A stretch of DNA of 64,000 nt from Mycobacterium sp. 236(2023) (GCF_029623955.1 NZ_JARSBP010000003.1:868001-932000), one strand, 5' to 3'; numbered from the stretch's first letter, positions 7,902-17,572 are shown. The notes: generated from the sequence alone by a model not told the origin. Numbers and translations: made by a program.

Positions 7902-9080
7902 ATGAGTGAGAAGCGCAGCGCAGCCGACCACTACCGCGCCTACGGTCACGCCACCAAGGCCATTCATGCAGGCTTCCGGCCTGACCCTGCCACCGGCGCC
8001 GTCAACGCCCCCATCTATGCGAGCTCGACGTTCGCCCAGGACGGTGTCGGCGGGCTGCGCGGAGGATTCGAGTACGCACGCACCGGAAACCCCACGCGGG
8101 CAGTCCTGGAATCGTCGCTCGCCGCGGTCGAGGGAGCGTCTTACGGCCGTGCGTTCAGCTCCGGCATGGCGGCCACCGACTGCGTACTGCGGGCGGTGCT
8201 GCGTCCCGGCGACCATGTCGTGATCCCCGACGACGCCTACGGCGGCACATTCCGGCTCATCGACAAGGTCTTCAGCCAGTGGGGAATCAGCTACACGGCC
8301 GTCGCGCTGTCGAACCTCGATCATGTGCGCGCGGCCGTCACCCATCTCACCAAACTCATCTGGATCGAGACGCCGACCAACCCGCTGCTGTCCATCGCCG
8401 ACATCGCGGAGATCTCCGCCATCGGTGTCGAAAAGAACGCGAAGGTGTTGGTGGACAACACGTTTGCCTCGCCGGCACTGCAGCAGCCGCTGTCGCTGGG
8501 TGCCGACATCGTGCTGCATTCGACGACGAAGTACATCGGCGGGCACTCCGACGTCGTCGGGGGAGCTCTGCTCACCAACGACGAGGCCCTCGACGAGGCC
8601 TTCGCGTTCCTGCAGAACGGCGCGGGCGCGGTGCCGGGGCCCTTCGATGCCTACCTGACGATCCGCGGCCTCAAGACGTTGCCGCTGCGGATGCAGCGAC
8701 ACAGTGAAAATGCCGCCGCGATAGCGCAATTCCTCGATGGCCATCCCGCCGTCGCCTCCGTGCTGTACCCCGGGCTGCCGTCGCATCCGGGGCACGAGGT
8801 CGCCGCCAAACAGATGAGTGGTTTCGGCGGGATGGTGTCGGTGCGGCTCAAGGGTGGGCCTCAGGCGGCCCGTGACTTCTGTGCCCGCACAGACATTTTC
8901 ATCCTCGCGGAGTCACTCGGCGGGGTCGAGTCGCTGATCGAGTACCCCGGTGCGATGACGCACGCGTCGACGGCGGGTTCGCAGCTGGAGGTGCCCGACG
9001 ACCTGGTGCGGCTGTCTGTCGGCATCGAGGACGTCGCGGACCTTCTCGGCGACGTCGAACAGGCGCTCGGCGCCCGCTAG
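7902..9080 (+). CDS. metB: Cystathionine gamma-synthase
   Basis: PLP enzyme of the Cys/Met metabolism family, forming cystathionine from an acylated homoserine and cysteine. ATG 7902 gives MSEKRSAADHYRAYGHATKAIH, 392 residues, normal for the family; the longer open frame upstream is antisense to the dehydrogenase. The PLP lysine is Lys210 in HSTTKYIGGHSD. Other family blocks are YARTGNPT and SLGGVESLIEYP. Position equals Rv1079. Its stop overlaps the convergent GPP34 gene by 4 bp. A leaderless promoter is visible. Confidence 0.95.
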   Translation: MSEKRSAADHYRAYGHATKAIHAGFRPDPATGAVNAPIYASSTFAQDGVGGLRGGFEYARTGNPTRAVLESSLAAVEGASYGRAFSSGMAATDCVLRAVLRPGDHVVIPDDAYGGTFRLIDKVFSQWGISYTAVALSNLDHVRAAVTHLTKLIWIETPTNPLLSIADIAEISAIGVEKNAKVLVDNTFASPALQQPLSLGADIVLHSTTKYIGGHSDVVGGALLTNDEALDEAFAFLQNGAGAVPGPFDAYLTIRGLKTLPLRMQRHSENAAAIAQFLDGHPAVASVLYPGLPSHPGHEVAAKQMSGFGGMVSVRLKGGPQAARDFCARTDIFILAESLGGVESLIEYPGAMTHASTAGSQLEVPDDLVRLSVGIEDVADLLGDVEQALGAR

Positions 9081-9748
9081 GACAGCTGCGTCAGCGCCTG
9101 CCGGACCGCGGACGCGGTGACCGCTAGATTCACCTCTGGCAGTGCTGTCGGTGATTCGTCAACCCAACTGCCACTGGCGATTTCGCCGGCACGAGCATGG
9201 ACCCAGCGCCAGCCGCGGTCGTTGAGGCTCAGTAGCGCACCGAGACCGTCGACGGCGTGCAGCACGGTGATGATCGCGGCCGTCGCCGGTGCGGGCGGCT
9301 TGCGGTCGAACAGCGCCGCCATCAACGCGGCACGGGCCGAGGCGACGCGCTCACGATCGGTCAGCGGAAACGCGCGGGTCCGGCGCAACAGCTTGGCCCG
9401 CTTGGTGGTCGAGCGGATCTCACCGGACTGTTCCAGGTGTGCGACGAGCCGGTCCTGGGTGTCCCTGGCCAGTCTCTTGATCGCGGCGTCCGGACGCAGC
9501 GGCTTGGTCTGCAGCAGCTCGAACGCCGGAGCCACCACCGGATCGACGGGTCCTGCCGCGTCGAGCGCGACCAGGCGGCCGGGCTGGACCGGCTCACCGT
9601 CGACGGCGGGACGGACGCGGCATGCCAGCGCCAGATCGAGCAGCGATGCTGCGGCCAGCACGTGGTCGCGGCGCGCGCTGTCGAGAGCAGGCTCGGCAGA
9701 AGCGTTGTCCAGGAGCAGCAGAAACAGGTCCTCTGCGATCTGGGCCAT
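9077..9748 (-). CDS. GPP34 (GOLPH3/Vps74-like) family protein
   Basis: 223-residue soluble, mostly helical protein. The N-terminus (IAEDLFLLLLDNASAEP) and the central RDTQDRLVAHLEQSGEIR block match the GPP34 family, whose eukaryotic members bind phosphoinositides and retain Golgi glycosyltransferases. Bacterial members are common in actinobacteria but functionally undefined. No signal peptide or membrane helix. ATG 9748. The last 4 bp overlap the end of metB. Family assignment rests on pattern recognition. Confidence 0.8.
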   Translation of the reverse strand: MAQIAEDLFLLLLDNASAEPALDSARRDHVLAAASLLDLALACRVRPAVDGEPVQPGRLVALDAAGPVDPVVAPAFELLQTKPLRPDAAIKRLARDTQDRLVAHLEQSGEIRSTTKRAKLLRRTRAFPLTDRERVASARAALMAALFDRKPPAPATAAIITVLHAVDGLGALLSLNDRGWRWVHARAGEIASGSWVDESPTALPEVNLAVTASAVRQALTQLS

Positions 9749-9786
9749 GCGGCAGAGACTAGCCCGGCGTCACCGGGCCTGCCGAA

Positions 9787-10281
9787 TCAGTTGTGGTAGG
9801 GCTCGGCGCTGACCAGCGTCACCTTGACGGTGCTGCCGCTGGGCACGGTGTAGGACCGCGACTCGCCGACCTTGGCGTCGATCAGGGCGCCACCGAGCGG
9901 TGAATTGGGGGAGTAGACCTCGAGCTTGCCGTCGCTGACGCCCTGCTCACGGGTGCCGATCAGGAACGTCTCGCTGTCCTTCTCGTCGTCGTCGTAGTAG
10001 ACCTTGACGACCGATCCGGGCAGTGCGATACCCGACTGCTTGGGGGCCTCGCCGACCTTGGCGTTGTTCAGCAGCTCCTGCAGCTGGCGGATGCGGGCTT
10101 CTTCCTGGCCCTGCTGCTCGCGGGCGGCGTGGTAGCCGCCGTTCTCGCGCAGGTCGCCCTCTTCGCGTCGATCGTTGATCTCGGCGGCGATGACGGGGCG
10201 GTTGGCGATCAGCTGGCCGAGTTCGGCATTCAGCCTGTCGTAGGAATCTTCGGTAAGCCAGGTGACCTGGGTGTCGGTCAT
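9787..10281 (-). CDS. greA: Transcription elongation factor GreA
   Basis: RNA polymerase secondary-channel factor that stimulates transcript cleavage in backtracked complexes. 164 residues from ATG 10281; AGGAG is 6 nt upstream on the minus strand, and the extra 90 codons of the open frame are not homologous. The N-terminal coiled coil (about 15-80) contains the acidic tip [14 protein letters not shown]; the C-terminal FKBP-like domain holds [14 protein letters not shown]. Position equals Rv1080c. The unusual inverted repeat at 10359-10413 lies in its 5' region. Confidence 0.96.
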   Translation of the reverse strand: MTDTQVTWLTEDSYDRLNAELGQLIANRPVIAAEINDRREEGDLRENGGYHAAREQQGQEEARIRQLQELLNNAKVGEAPKQSGIALPGSVVKVYYDDDEKDSETFLIGTREQGVSDGKLEVYSPNSPLGGALIDAKVGESRSYTVPSGSTVKVTLVSAEPYHN

Positions 10282-10358
10282 GTCGCGCTCCTGTCGTCGT
10301 TGCTTCCGCGCATTACGGTGTGGAAGTTTCGGTAAACACGGCGCCGGGCGCTGCCAAG

Positions 10359-10413
10359 CGTGTATTGCCGCACTCGAGCTTCGTTTCTGAGCTCCAAAAT
10401 GCAGCAATACACG
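10359..10413. promoter_or_regulatory. Inverted repeat in the greA upstream region
   Basis: CGTGTATTGC (10359-10368) and GCAATACACG (10404-10413) are perfect inverted repeats 35 bp apart, with a nested GAGCT block. A third partial copy, CCGTGTAT, follows at about 10428. The site lies 78-132 bp upstream of the greA start, in the 227-bp gap before the DUF4307 gene. It could be an operator, or a terminator/attenuator of the upstream gene. Confidence 0.45.
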
Positions 10414-10508
10414 GCCCCAGCAGGAACCGTGTATCGGTCCACCATACCACCGGCGGGCCACCGGAACTTCACGATTTCGCAGGCAAGCGTTTGTTGCGCT
10501 GACGCCCG

Positions 10509-10943
10509 CTAGGACTCCACGAGATAGCCGGGCACGTCGGTTCCGCATCCGTAGACGTCGCCCATCACCGCGGGTTTACTCGACTTCACGGTGGTCGTGA
10601 CCTGCACCGTCACGGCGTCCGACGGGGGCACCAGAACCTCGCGCCGCCCGGATTCGTCGCCGTCGAGAGACTTCGCCCGCACGATGCACACCACCGGCAG
10701 CGACGGATCGTCGCGCGTCACGCTGATGGTGACGTCGACGGTGTTCGTGTCGATGAGCTTGTAGCCGGCCATCTCGCCCTCGACGGGGTTGGAGCCCAGA
10801 CGGCTGAATGCGACGGCGGCGATGACGACGCCGAGCACGACCACCAGTGCGGTCAGCCCGATCGCAATCCGGCGGCCGGTGCGCCGGCTCATTCGCTGGC
10901 GCCCGTAGCGGGCGGTGGGACGCTCGATCATCTCGTTTTGCAT
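10509..10943 (-). CDS. DUF4307 membrane-anchored protein (Rv1081c-like)
   Basis: 144 residues: a basic N-terminus, one transmembrane helix (about 29-50, [19 protein letters not shown]), then an extracytoplasmic beta-rich domain with two cysteines (VVCIV and YGCGTD) that could form a disulfide. The family is DUF4307, actinobacterial and of unknown function, found next to greA and mca as here (Rv1080c-Rv1082). Start is ATG 10943. Transcribed towards greA. Confidence 0.85.
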   Translation of the reverse strand: MQNEMIERPTARYGRQRMSRRTGRRIAIGLTALVVVLGVVIAAVAFSRLGSNPVEGEMAGYKLIDTNTVDVTISVTRDDPSLPVVCIVRAKSLDGDESGRREVLVPPSDAVTVQVTTTVKSSKPAVMGDVYGCGTDVPGYLVES

Positions 10944-11048
10944 GCCCGTCGGTCGGATGGGTCTACTAGACCTGGAACTATAAAGCCACCCACGTGGTTG
11001 AACTGATGCGTGAGTGCCGAAGCAGATGACCAGCTAAGAAGGACCAGC

Positions 11049-11921
11049 TTGAGCGAACTGCGGTTGATGGCCGTACACGCGCACCCGGACGACGAGTCCA
11101 GCAAGGGTGCCGCGGCGATGGCGCGCTACGTCGACGAGGGCGTTCGGGTGATGGTCGTGACGCTGACGGGCGGGGAGCGCGGGGACATCCTCAACCCCGC
11201 CATGGATCTGCCCGAGGTGCACGGCCGGATCCACGAGATCCGGATCGACGAGATGGCCCGCGCCGCCGAGATCCTCGGCGTCGAGCACCACTGGCTCGGG
11301 TTCGTCGATTCCGGACTGCCCGAAGGTGATCCGCTGCCGCCGCTGCCCGAGGGCTGTTTTGCGCTGGAACCGCTGGAGAAGCCGACCGAGGCGCTCGTCA
11401 AGGTGATTCGCGACTTCAAACCGCACGTCATGACGACCTACGACGAAAACGGCGGTTATCCGCACCCCGACCACATCAAGTGTCATCAGGTGTCGGTCGC
11501 CGCCTACGAGGCCGCGGCCGATCATTTTCTCTATCCCGATGCGGGGCAGCCGTGGAGTGTGCACAAGCTGTACTACAACCACGGCTTCCTGCGGCAGCGG
11601 ATGCAGGTGCTGCAGGACGAGTTCGCCAAGCACGGCGAAGAGGGACCGTTCGCGAAGTGGCTGGAGAAGTGGGACCCCGAGGACGACGTCCTCGACAAGC
11701 GGGTGACGACGCGGATCGAGTGCTCCAAGTACTTCGCTCAGCGTGACGAGGCTCTGCTGGCACACGCCACACAGATCGATCCGAAGAGCTTCTTCTTCAC
11801 GACACCGATGGAATGGCAGCAACGGCTCTGGCCGACCGAAGAGTTCGAACTGGCCCGGTCGCGCGTGCCGGTGGAGCTGCCCGAGACCGACCTTTTCGCC
11901 GGGATAGAAGGACGCGAGTGA
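11049..11921 (+). CDS. mca: Mycothiol S-conjugate amidase
   Basis: Zn amidase that cleaves mycothiol S-conjugates to release mercapturic acids; part of actinobacterial thiol detoxification. TTG 11049 is preferred over GTG 11010: the protein then begins [18 protein letters not shown] like known Mca proteins (290 residues against 288), and AAGGA lies about 6 nt upstream. Zinc ligands are visible as His12 and Asp15 (AHPDDE) and His142 ([10 protein letters not shown]). The next gene overlaps its stop (GTGA), so translation is probably coupled. Confidence 0.94.
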   Translation: MSELRLMAVHAHPDDESSKGAAAMARYVDEGVRVMVVTLTGGERGDILNPAMDLPEVHGRIHEIRIDEMARAAEILGVEHHWLGFVDSGLPEGDPLPPLPEGCFALEPLEKPTEALVKVIRDFKPHVMTTYDENGGYPHPDHIKCHQVSVAAYEAAADHFLYPDAGQPWSVHKLYYNHGFLRQRMQVLQDEFAKHGEEGPFAKWLEKWDPEDDVLDKRVTTRIECSKYFAQRDEALLAHATQIDPKSFFFTTPMEWQQRLWPTEEFELARSRVPVELPETDLFAGIEGRE

Positions 11922-12205
11922 ACGAAACGATGATGCTGGGCCTGGAGTTCATGACGGGTCTGCTGGCGCAGGACGAGCCACGCCAGACCGGTCCCGACTT
12001 CGGCAAGGCCAGCCCGGTCGGGCTCATCATCATCGTGCTGCTGCTGATCGCCGTCTTCCTGCTGGTGTGGTCGATGAACAAGCACCTCAAGCGGTTGCCC
12101 AAGTCGTTCGCGAAGGATGAGGCGACCGCCGACGGCGCTCCGGACGTCGATCCCGAGGTGACCACCGAGAACCCGGCCGACGGGACGAAACGTGAGTCGC
12201 CCTGA
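11918..12205 (+). CDS. Small single-pass membrane protein (Rv1083-like)
   Basis: 95-residue protein with one transmembrane helix (about 31-50, [19 protein letters not shown]) and a charged C-terminal tail. GTG 11918 overlaps the mca stop by 4 nt; the longer open frame inside mca is a shadow. The product overlaps the next gene by 14 nt. This mca - small membrane protein - DUF255 order is conserved with Rv1082-Rv1084. No function is known; the location suggests a role connected to mycothiol or the DUF255 protein. Confidence 0.82.
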   Translation: MNETMMLGLEFMTGLLAQDEPRQTGPDFGKASPVGLIIIVLLLIAVFLLVWSMNKHLKRLPKSFAKDEATADGAPDVDPEVTTENPADGTKRESP

Positions 12206-14189
12206 CGGCAATGCGCTGGCCGATGCCACCAGCCCGTATCTGAGGCAGCACGCCGACAACCCGGTGCACTGGCAGCAGTGGTCTTCCGACGCGCTGGCGC
12301 ACGCCGCGCAACGCGACGTGCCGATCCTGTTGTCGATCGGGTATGCGGCCTGCCACTGGTGTCACGTGATGGCCCACGAGTCGTTCGAGGATGCCGAAGT
12401 CGCCGCCGTCGCGAACGAGAACTTCGTGTGCATCAAGGTCGACCGCGAGGAGCGTCCCGACCTCGACGCGGTCTACATGAACGCCACCGTGGCGATGACC
12501 GGCCAGGGTGGCTGGCCGATGACGTGCTTCCTGACTCCGGACGGCCGCCCGTTCTTCTGCGGTACGTACTACCCCAAACCGCGCTTCCTCCAGCTTCTGG
12601 CCGCGGTCACCGAGACGTGGCGAACGCGCCGTGCCGAAGTGGAGGAGACGTCGGACAACATCGCCGGCGAGTTGCGCTCGATGGCATCGGGTCTGCCCGG
12701 CGGCGGCCCCCCGGTGCAGCCCGAGCTGTGCGACGACGCCGTGGCAGCCGTGTTACGCGATGAGGACACCGCCAACGGCGGCTTTGGCGGTGCGCCCAAG
12801 TTTCCGCCGTCCGCTCTTCTCGAGGCGTTGCTGCGCCATCACGAACGGACCGGGTCGCCGGCGTCCCTGGCGACCGCGGCCCGCGCCCTCGACGCGATGG
12901 CCCGCGGCGGCATCTACGATCAGCTGGCCGGCGGCTTCGCCCGCTACAGTGTCGACTCCTCGTGGGTGGTACCGCATTTCGAGAAGATGCTGTACGACAA
13001 CGCGCAGCTGCTGCGGGTCTACGCGCATTGGGCGCGTCGCACCGGAGATCCGTTGGCGCTGCGGATCGCCGATGAAACGGCGCGGTTCCTCCTCGACGAT
13101 CTTCGCCGCGACGGGATGTTCGTCTCATCGCTGGACGCCGACACCACAGGTGTCGAAGGGCTGACCTACGTCTGGACGCCGGCGCAGCTTGTCGACGTGC
13201 TCGGTAAGGACGACGGGCGTTGGGCAGCAACAGTTTTGGGTGTCACCGCAGGCGGGACGTTCGAGCACGGGATGTCGGTGCTCCAGCTGCGGGCCGACCC
13301 GGGCGACGCGGATCGGTACGAGCGGGTGCGGTCGGGGTTGCGGGCCGCCCGCCGGGACCGGCCGCAGCCCCCGCGCGACGACAAGGTGATCGCGGCGTGG
13401 AACGGGCTTGCGATCACCGCGCTGACCGAAGCGGCCTTCACTCTGAATCGCCCCGAATATCTCAGTGCGGCAACAGAATGCGCACATTCTCTGCTCGACC
13501 TGCACATGGTCGACGGGAGGCTGCGGCGGTCCAGCCTCGGCGGCGTGGTGGGCGACAGCGTGGCGATCCTCGAAGACCATGCCGCGGTGGCGACGGCGCT
13601 GCTGACTCTGCATCAGGCCACGGGTGCGCCGGGCTGGCTCGACGCGGCCATCCCATTGCTGGATCTGGCGCTCGACCATTTCACCGATCCCGCCGAGCCC
13701 GGCCGATGGTTTGACGTCGCCGACGACGCCGAGCAGCTGGTGCTGCGACCGGCCGACCCGACCGACGGCGCGACGCCGTCCGGCGCATCGCTGATCGCCG
13801 AGGCGTTGCAGCTGGCGGCTCATCTCGCCCCCGAAGCGAACCGGTACGCGACCGGCGCCGACGCGACGCTCTCAAGCGTCACAATGCTTCTCGCGCGGGC
13901 GCCCCGCTCGGCGGGGCATTGGCTGGCGGTCGCCGAGGCGGCTGTGCGCGGACCCATCCAGATCGCCGTCGCGTGCGAGGGCCCGGATTCCCCACTGCTG
14001 GCCGCCGCCCGCGCGATGGCTCCGGGAGGAGCCGTCGTCGTGGGCGGGGCGATGGACTCGTCGGAACTCCTTCGCGACCGGCCTCGGGTGCGGGGTCTCG
14101 ACGCCGCCTACGTCTGCCGCGGGCGGGTGTGCGACCTGCCCGTCACGACGGCCGAGGAACTCGCTGACGCCCTGGGGCCATCCGTGTAG
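12192..14189 (+). CDS. DUF255 thioredoxin-domain protein (YyaL/spermatogenesis-associated-20 family)
   Basis: 665 residues from GTG 12192. An N-terminal thioredoxin-like DUF255 domain carries the motif CHWC (Cys54-Cys57) in SIGYAACHWCHVMAHESFED; the rest resembles an (alpha/alpha)6 barrel with RGGIYDQLAGGFARYS and VPHFEKMLYDNAQLL blocks typical of N-acylglucosamine epimerase-like proteins. Function is unsettled; a redox or carbohydrate-linked role is possible. Homologous position is Rv1084. It is the last gene of the mca operon. Its stop codon TAG doubles as the start of a -10 hexamer for the next gene. Confidence 0.9.
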   Translation: MSRPDGNALADATSPYLRQHADNPVHWQQWSSDALAHAAQRDVPILLSIGYAACHWCHVMAHESFEDAEVAAVANENFVCIKVDREERPDLDAVYMNATVAMTGQGGWPMTCFLTPDGRPFFCGTYYPKPRFLQLLAAVTETWRTRRAEVEETSDNIAGELRSMASGLPGGGPPVQPELCDDAVAAVLRDEDTANGGFGGAPKFPPSALLEALLRHHERTGSPASLATAARALDAMARGGIYDQLAGGFARYSVDSSWVVPHFEKMLYDNAQLLRVYAHWARRTGDPLALRIADETARFLLDDLRRDGMFVSSLDADTTGVEGLTYVWTPAQLVDVLGKDDGRWAATVLGVTAGGTFEHGMSVLQLRADPGDADRYERVRSGLRAARRDRPQPPRDDKVIAAWNGLAITALTEAAFTLNRPEYLSAATECAHSLLDLHMVDGRLRRSSLGGVVGDSVAILEDHAAVATALLTLHQATGAPGWLDAAIPLLDLALDHFTDPAEPGRWFDVADDAEQLVLRPADPTDGATPSGASLIAEALQLAAHLAPEANRYATGADATLSSVTMLLARAPRSAGHWLAVAEAAVRGPIQIAVACEGPDSPLLAAARAMAPGGAVVVGGAMDSSELLRDRPRVRGLDAAYVCRGRVCDLPVTTAEELADALGPSV

Positions 14190-14192
14190 CGT
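14187..14192 (+). promoter_or_regulatory. -10 hexamer overlapping a stop codon
   Basis: TAGCGT fits TANNNT and ends 7 nt before ATG 14200, giving a leaderless layout. Its first three bases are the stop codon of the DUF255 gene. Confidence 0.4.
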
Positions 14193-14199
14193 GCGGCGC

Positions 14200-14568
14200 A
14201 TGAGCTTCGAGCCCGACGTCCTGCAAGGTTTCGTCCAGCGCTATCTCGACACGGTTGCCGGCGGCAGCGCCGAAGCCGTCGCCGCGCTCTACGCCGAGGA
14301 CGCCACCCTCGAGGATCCGGTCGGTGGTGGCGAGGTGCACATCGGCCGCCAAGCCATTGCCGGCTTCTACAAGGTGATGGAGGGCGGCGAGATCAAGACC
14401 GAGCTGCTGAACTTCCGGGCGGGCGGCACCGAGGCGGCGTTCGTCTTTGCCATCACCGTCGGTGGCGCGATGCGCATCGAGCCGATCGAGGTCATGACGT
14501 TCAACGCCGACAGCCAGATCACGTCGATGAAGGCCTACTGGGGCCCGCAGAACATCACCCAGCTGTAG
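14200..14568 (+). CDS. Ketosteroid isomerase-like (NTF2 fold) protein
   Basis: 122 residues from ATG 14200. The layout closely follows bacterial delta5-3-ketosteroid isomerase: VQRYLDTVAGG with Tyr15, YAEDATLEDPVG with Asp39 (the proton-transfer Asp) and the F/Y-x-W/F-G end (KAYWGPQNI). The residue matching the oxyanion-hole Asp (Asp99 in Comamonas KSI) is Glu97 here. Activity on 3-oxo-delta5 steroids is plausible but the Asp-to-Glu change makes it uncertain. A leaderless promoter is visible; a repeat-family hairpin follows the stop. Confidence 0.8.
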   Translation: MSFEPDVLQGFVQRYLDTVAGGSAEAVAALYAEDATLEDPVGGGEVHIGRQAIAGFYKVMEGGEIKTELLNFRAGGTEAAFVFAITVGGAMRIEPIEVMTFNADSQITSMKAYWGPQNITQL

Positions 14569-14571
14569 CGG

Positions 14572-14616
14572 TTTCGGCGTGCGCAGTTGCGCTCAGCGCG
14601 ACCAGCCACGCCGAAA
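14572..14616. terminator. Bidirectional terminator hairpin (repeat family copy 1)
   Basis: TTTCGGCGTG (14572-14581) pairs with CACGCCGAAA (14607-14616). The loop contains GCTCAGCGCGAC. It lies exactly between two convergent genes. The same stem and loop core recur at 24675-24727. Confidence 0.65.
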
Positions 14617-14619
14617 TCC

Positions 14620-15360
14620 CTAGAAGACGGCGAACCACATCGCGATGTAGTGGCAGATCGCCGCGACCGCGGTGCACGCGTGGAAGAACTCGTGATGCCC
14701 GAACGTCGTCGGCCACGGGTTCGGCCACTTCAGCGCGTACAGCACGCCGCCGATCGAATACAGGGCACCGCCGACGACCAGCAGAACCACGGCCGCCACG
14801 CCGGCGCCCTGCATGATCGGGCCGATGAACCACACCGCCACCCAGCCCAGCAGGATGTAGAGCGGGACGCCGAGCCAGCGGGGCGATGACGGCCACAGCA
14901 TCTTGAGCGCCACACCTGCGAGCGCTCCGCCCCAGACGATCCAGAACAGCATCATGCCGTCATCGCCGGGCACCGCCAGCAGCGCGAACGGCGTATAGCT
15001 GCCCGCGATGAACACGAAGATCATCGAGTGGTCGGCGCGTTTCATCCATTTGCGCGCGTTCACCGATGTCCAGTTCACCCGGTGATAGACCCCGCTCACG
15101 GTGAACATCGCCACAATCGTGAACGTGTAGATCAACGTGGCGATGCCGGCCCGCAGCGACTCCACCGACCACGACACGGCAACCAGCGCAGCCCCCGCGA
15201 TGACGGCGATGACCGCCGAATACACGTGGATCCAGCCGCGCAATCGCGGCTTACCCAGGAACTGGGCAACACCTTCGGCGACCGCCTCGGGAAGGTCTTC
15301 CGCCGGCCGAGGCTTCCCCGGCGAATCGGCTGTGTACCAAGGTTCGAGCGATGTCGGCAT
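14620..15360 (-). CDS. Hemolysin III family (PAQR-like) membrane protein
   Basis: 246-residue seven-helix membrane protein (Rv1085c position). The conserved PAQR blocks are SGVYHR after helix 2, [18 protein letters not shown] near helix 3, and [18 protein letters not shown] near the C-terminus. These His/Asp/Ser residues form the metal site in PAQR-family proteins, some of which are ceramidase-like hydrolases. Haemolytic activity is a legacy name. Start ATG 15360. Divergent from the prenyl synthase gene. Confidence 0.9.
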   Translation of the reverse strand: MPTSLEPWYTADSPGKPRPAEDLPEAVAEGVAQFLGKPRLRGWIHVYSAVIAVIAGAALVAVSWSVESLRAGIATLIYTFTIVAMFTVSGVYHRVNWTSVNARKWMKRADHSMIFVFIAGSYTPFALLAVPGDDGMMLFWIVWGGALAGVALKMLWPSSPRWLGVPLYILLGWVAVWFIGPIMQGAGVAAVVLLVVGGALYSIGGVLYALKWPNPWPTTFGHHEFFHACTAVAAICHYIAMWFAVF

Positions 15361-15402
15361 TTCACCTCCGCTGACTGGCCTTTGGGCTTCCTCGCGCCAC
15401 AG

Positions 15403-15408
15403 TAGTCT
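15403..15408 (+). promoter_or_regulatory. -10 hexamer of the Z-prenyl synthase gene
   Basis: TAGTCT lies 8 nt before GTG 15417, supporting that start and a leaderless or near-leaderless transcript. Confidence 0.4.
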
Positions 15409-15416
15409 TGAATATC

Positions 15417-16214
15417 GTGGACCTCATTCCGCGGCGACTCAAGGAGCCGATGTACCGGCTCTACGAGATGCGGCTGCGCCAGGGGCTCATTCCTGCACGC
15501 TCCGACCTCCCGCGACACATCGCCGTGCTGTGTGACGGCAACCGGCGCTGGGCTCGGGAGACAGGCCACGACGACGTCGCCTACGGGTACCGCGTCGGTG
15601 CCAGCAAGATCGCCGAGATGCTGCGCTGGTGCCAGGAAGCCGGCATCGAGATGGCGACGGTGTACCTGCTGTCCACCGAGAACCTCCAGCGCGATCCGGA
15701 CGAACTCAGCTCACTGATCGACATCATCACCGACGTCGTCGAGGAGATCTGCGCACCGGCCAACCAGTGGAGTGTGCGCACCGTCGGCGACCTGGAGCTG
15801 ATCGGCGAGGAACCCGCCCGCCGACTGCGCAACGCGGTGAGCTCGACGGGTTCCGTGGCTCCTGCAGGTGCGTTTCATGTCAACGTCGCCGTCGGATACG
15901 GCGGACGCCAGGAGATCGTCGACGCGGTCCGCGCCCTGCTCGGCAAGGAGCTCGCCAACGGTGTCAGCGGCGACAAGCTGATCGAAGCCGTCACCGCCGA
16001 GGCGATCTCGGAGAACCTGTACACCTCCGGCCAGCCCGACCCGGATCTGGTGATCCGCACGTCGGGGGAGCAGCGGCTCTCGGGCTTCCTGCTGTGGCAG
16101 AGCGCGTATTCGGAGATGTGGTTCACCGAGGCCTACTGGCCGGAGTTCCGGCGTGTGGACTTCCTGCGAGCGCTTCGCGACTACAGCGCCAGGCACCGAC
16201 GCTACGGTCGCTGA
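15417..16214 (+). CDS. Short-chain Z-isoprenyl diphosphate synthase (UppS family)
   Basis: cis-Prenyltransferase of 265 residues. GTG 15417 ([17 protein letters not shown]) aligns with Rv1086 and suits the upstream -10; a TTG at 15408 is an alternative. The substrate motif is [12 protein letters not shown] (Asp40), and [20 protein letters not shown] is the second conserved block. The M. tuberculosis orthologue makes omega,E,Z-farnesyl diphosphate, the primer for decaprenyl phosphate used in arabinogalactan and peptidoglycan synthesis. Short-chain specificity is inferred from similarity. Confidence 0.93.
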   Translation: MDLIPRRLKEPMYRLYEMRLRQGLIPARSDLPRHIAVLCDGNRRWARETGHDDVAYGYRVGASKIAEMLRWCQEAGIEMATVYLLSTENLQRDPDELSSLIDIITDVVEEICAPANQWSVRTVGDLELIGEEPARRLRNAVSSTGSVAPAGAFHVNVAVGYGGRQEIVDAVRALLGKELANGVSGDKLIEAVTAEAISENLYTSGQPDPDLVIRTSGEQRLSGFLLWQSAYSEMWFTEAYWPEFRRVDFLRALRDYSARHRRYGR

Positions 16215-16215
16215 C

Positions 16216-17565
16216 ATGGTCGCCCTGTCCGCGCTGGTGTTCGCACTGAGCTGGTGGCTGGGGCTGTATCTGCTCGCCCGCGATCCCCGCAAGCTCGTCC
16301 TCGTCTTCGCGGCGACCGGGCTGACGAGCTTCGCGATGGTCGTCGCACTGGACGCGGTGCGGCTGATCAGTGGGTCGGAAATGCTGAGCCAGTTCGAGAT
16401 CTACCTGGTCGCCGTGCCGGGTATCGCGTGGTTCGCGGTGCTGTTGGAGTTGTCCCGGCCCCGCGACACGTGGCGCAGCCGCGCCGGCGAAGCCGGCCTG
16501 GTGGCGTGCGTGGCGGTCGTCGCGTTCCTCGGCGCGGCGATGGCCGGTGATGTCGAGGGTCCGTTGCGGCTCGGGCACTGGGTGATGCTCGCGGCGGTGT
16601 CGGTGCCGTCGCTCGGGGCGATGATCCACGCGGCGGTCCGGCGATCCCAGCCGCGTCCGGTGGTGCGTTTCATCGTGATCGCCACGCTGTTCTTCGCACT
16701 CGGCAACGCCATCCTCATCATCCCGCTCGGCCTGGTGCCCAGCTGGCTGGCGCTGGCGTCGACCGGCTTCGACGTCGCGCTGCTCGGTATCGCAGTCGCG
16801 ATCGGTGACGCGTTCGACGAAGGCCAGGCGCTGCGCAACGACATGCTGCGCTCGTTCATCGGCACGTCGGTCGTCGCCGTCCTGTTCGGCGGGCAGCTGC
16901 TCATCGCGCTCGCCGTGGCCGGGCAGACCACCACCCTGGCCGTCCTGCTGTTCACCAGCCTGGGCATCGCGATCGCGATCAACGTGCTCGCCGATCCGCT
17001 GGCCGGGCTGCTCGACCGCCTCGCGTTCTCGCGGTCGCCTGATCTGCGCGCCGACCGCGCCGCGCTGCGCAGCACGGAGGCAGCACTGCCTCTGCGTTCG
17101 GCGAGCCCGCTCGACGGGATGGACGAAGACACGTTCGTGCGGGTCACCCGCCGGGCACTCGGCCACTACGGCGATCTGTCCAAGCTCGTCGCGAGCCCGC
17201 TGACCGCGCTGCCTGTCATCGACGACCGTCTGGCGCTGCGTGGCGCTCCGGACCAGCCGACAGAACGCGCCAACGAGCTGCGTGCGCTGCTGGCCGAACG
17301 CATCGCCGGTCTCAAGCCCCGCGACGGTGCCGACTTCGGGACCACCGAGCAGTGGCGTCACTACAACTCGCTGTACTTCCCGTACGTCGTCGGCGTGCGC
17401 GCCTACGCGCAGAACGCGACGGCCGCCGGACTCGACCCGCTGGCCCGGCAGGCGTGGCAGTGGTTCGTCACCGAGGTGCCGCAGCGGTCCTTGCACAACT
17501 GGCAGAACGCCGCTGCACGCGTCATCGCCATCGACCTTCGAAGCAACCTCGTCACAGTGCTCTGA
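16216..17565 (+). CDS. Multi-pass membrane protein with cytoplasmic C-terminal domain
   Basis: 449 residues from ATG 16216, 1 bp after the prenyl synthase stop, so probably cotranscribed. The first about 290 residues hold eight or so hydrophobic helices in the style of bacterial sensor membrane modules; the last about 150 residues are soluble (TRRALGHYGDLSKL, QWRHYNSLYFPYVVG, QWFVTEVPQRSLHNWQ). No kinase, cyclase or enzyme motif was recognised. Linkage to polyprenyl synthesis is by position only. Confidence 0.78.
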   Translation: MVALSALVFALSWWLGLYLLARDPRKLVLVFAATGLTSFAMVVALDAVRLISGSEMLSQFEIYLVAVPGIAWFAVLLELSRPRDTWRSRAGEAGLVACVAVVAFLGAAMAGDVEGPLRLGHWVMLAAVSVPSLGAMIHAAVRRSQPRPVVRFIVIATLFFALGNAILIIPLGLVPSWLALASTGFDVALLGIAVAIGDAFDEGQALRNDMLRSFIGTSVVAVLFGGQLLIALAVAGQTTTLAVLLFTSLGIAIAINVLADPLAGLLDRLAFSRSPDLRADRAALRSTEAALPLRSASPLDGMDEDTFVRVTRRALGHYGDLSKLVASPLTALPVIDDRLALRGAPDQPTERANELRALLAERIAGLKPRDGADFGTTEQWRHYNSLYFPYVVGVRAYAQNATAAGLDPLARQAWQWFVTEVPQRSLHNWQNAAARVIAIDLRSNLVTVL

Positions 17566-17572
17566 CCTGCGC

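Noticed and set aside
11010..11048. GTG 11010 as the mca start
   Set aside because: Adds 13 non-homologous residues and has no ribosome-binding site; TTG 11049 with AAGGA fits known Mca length.
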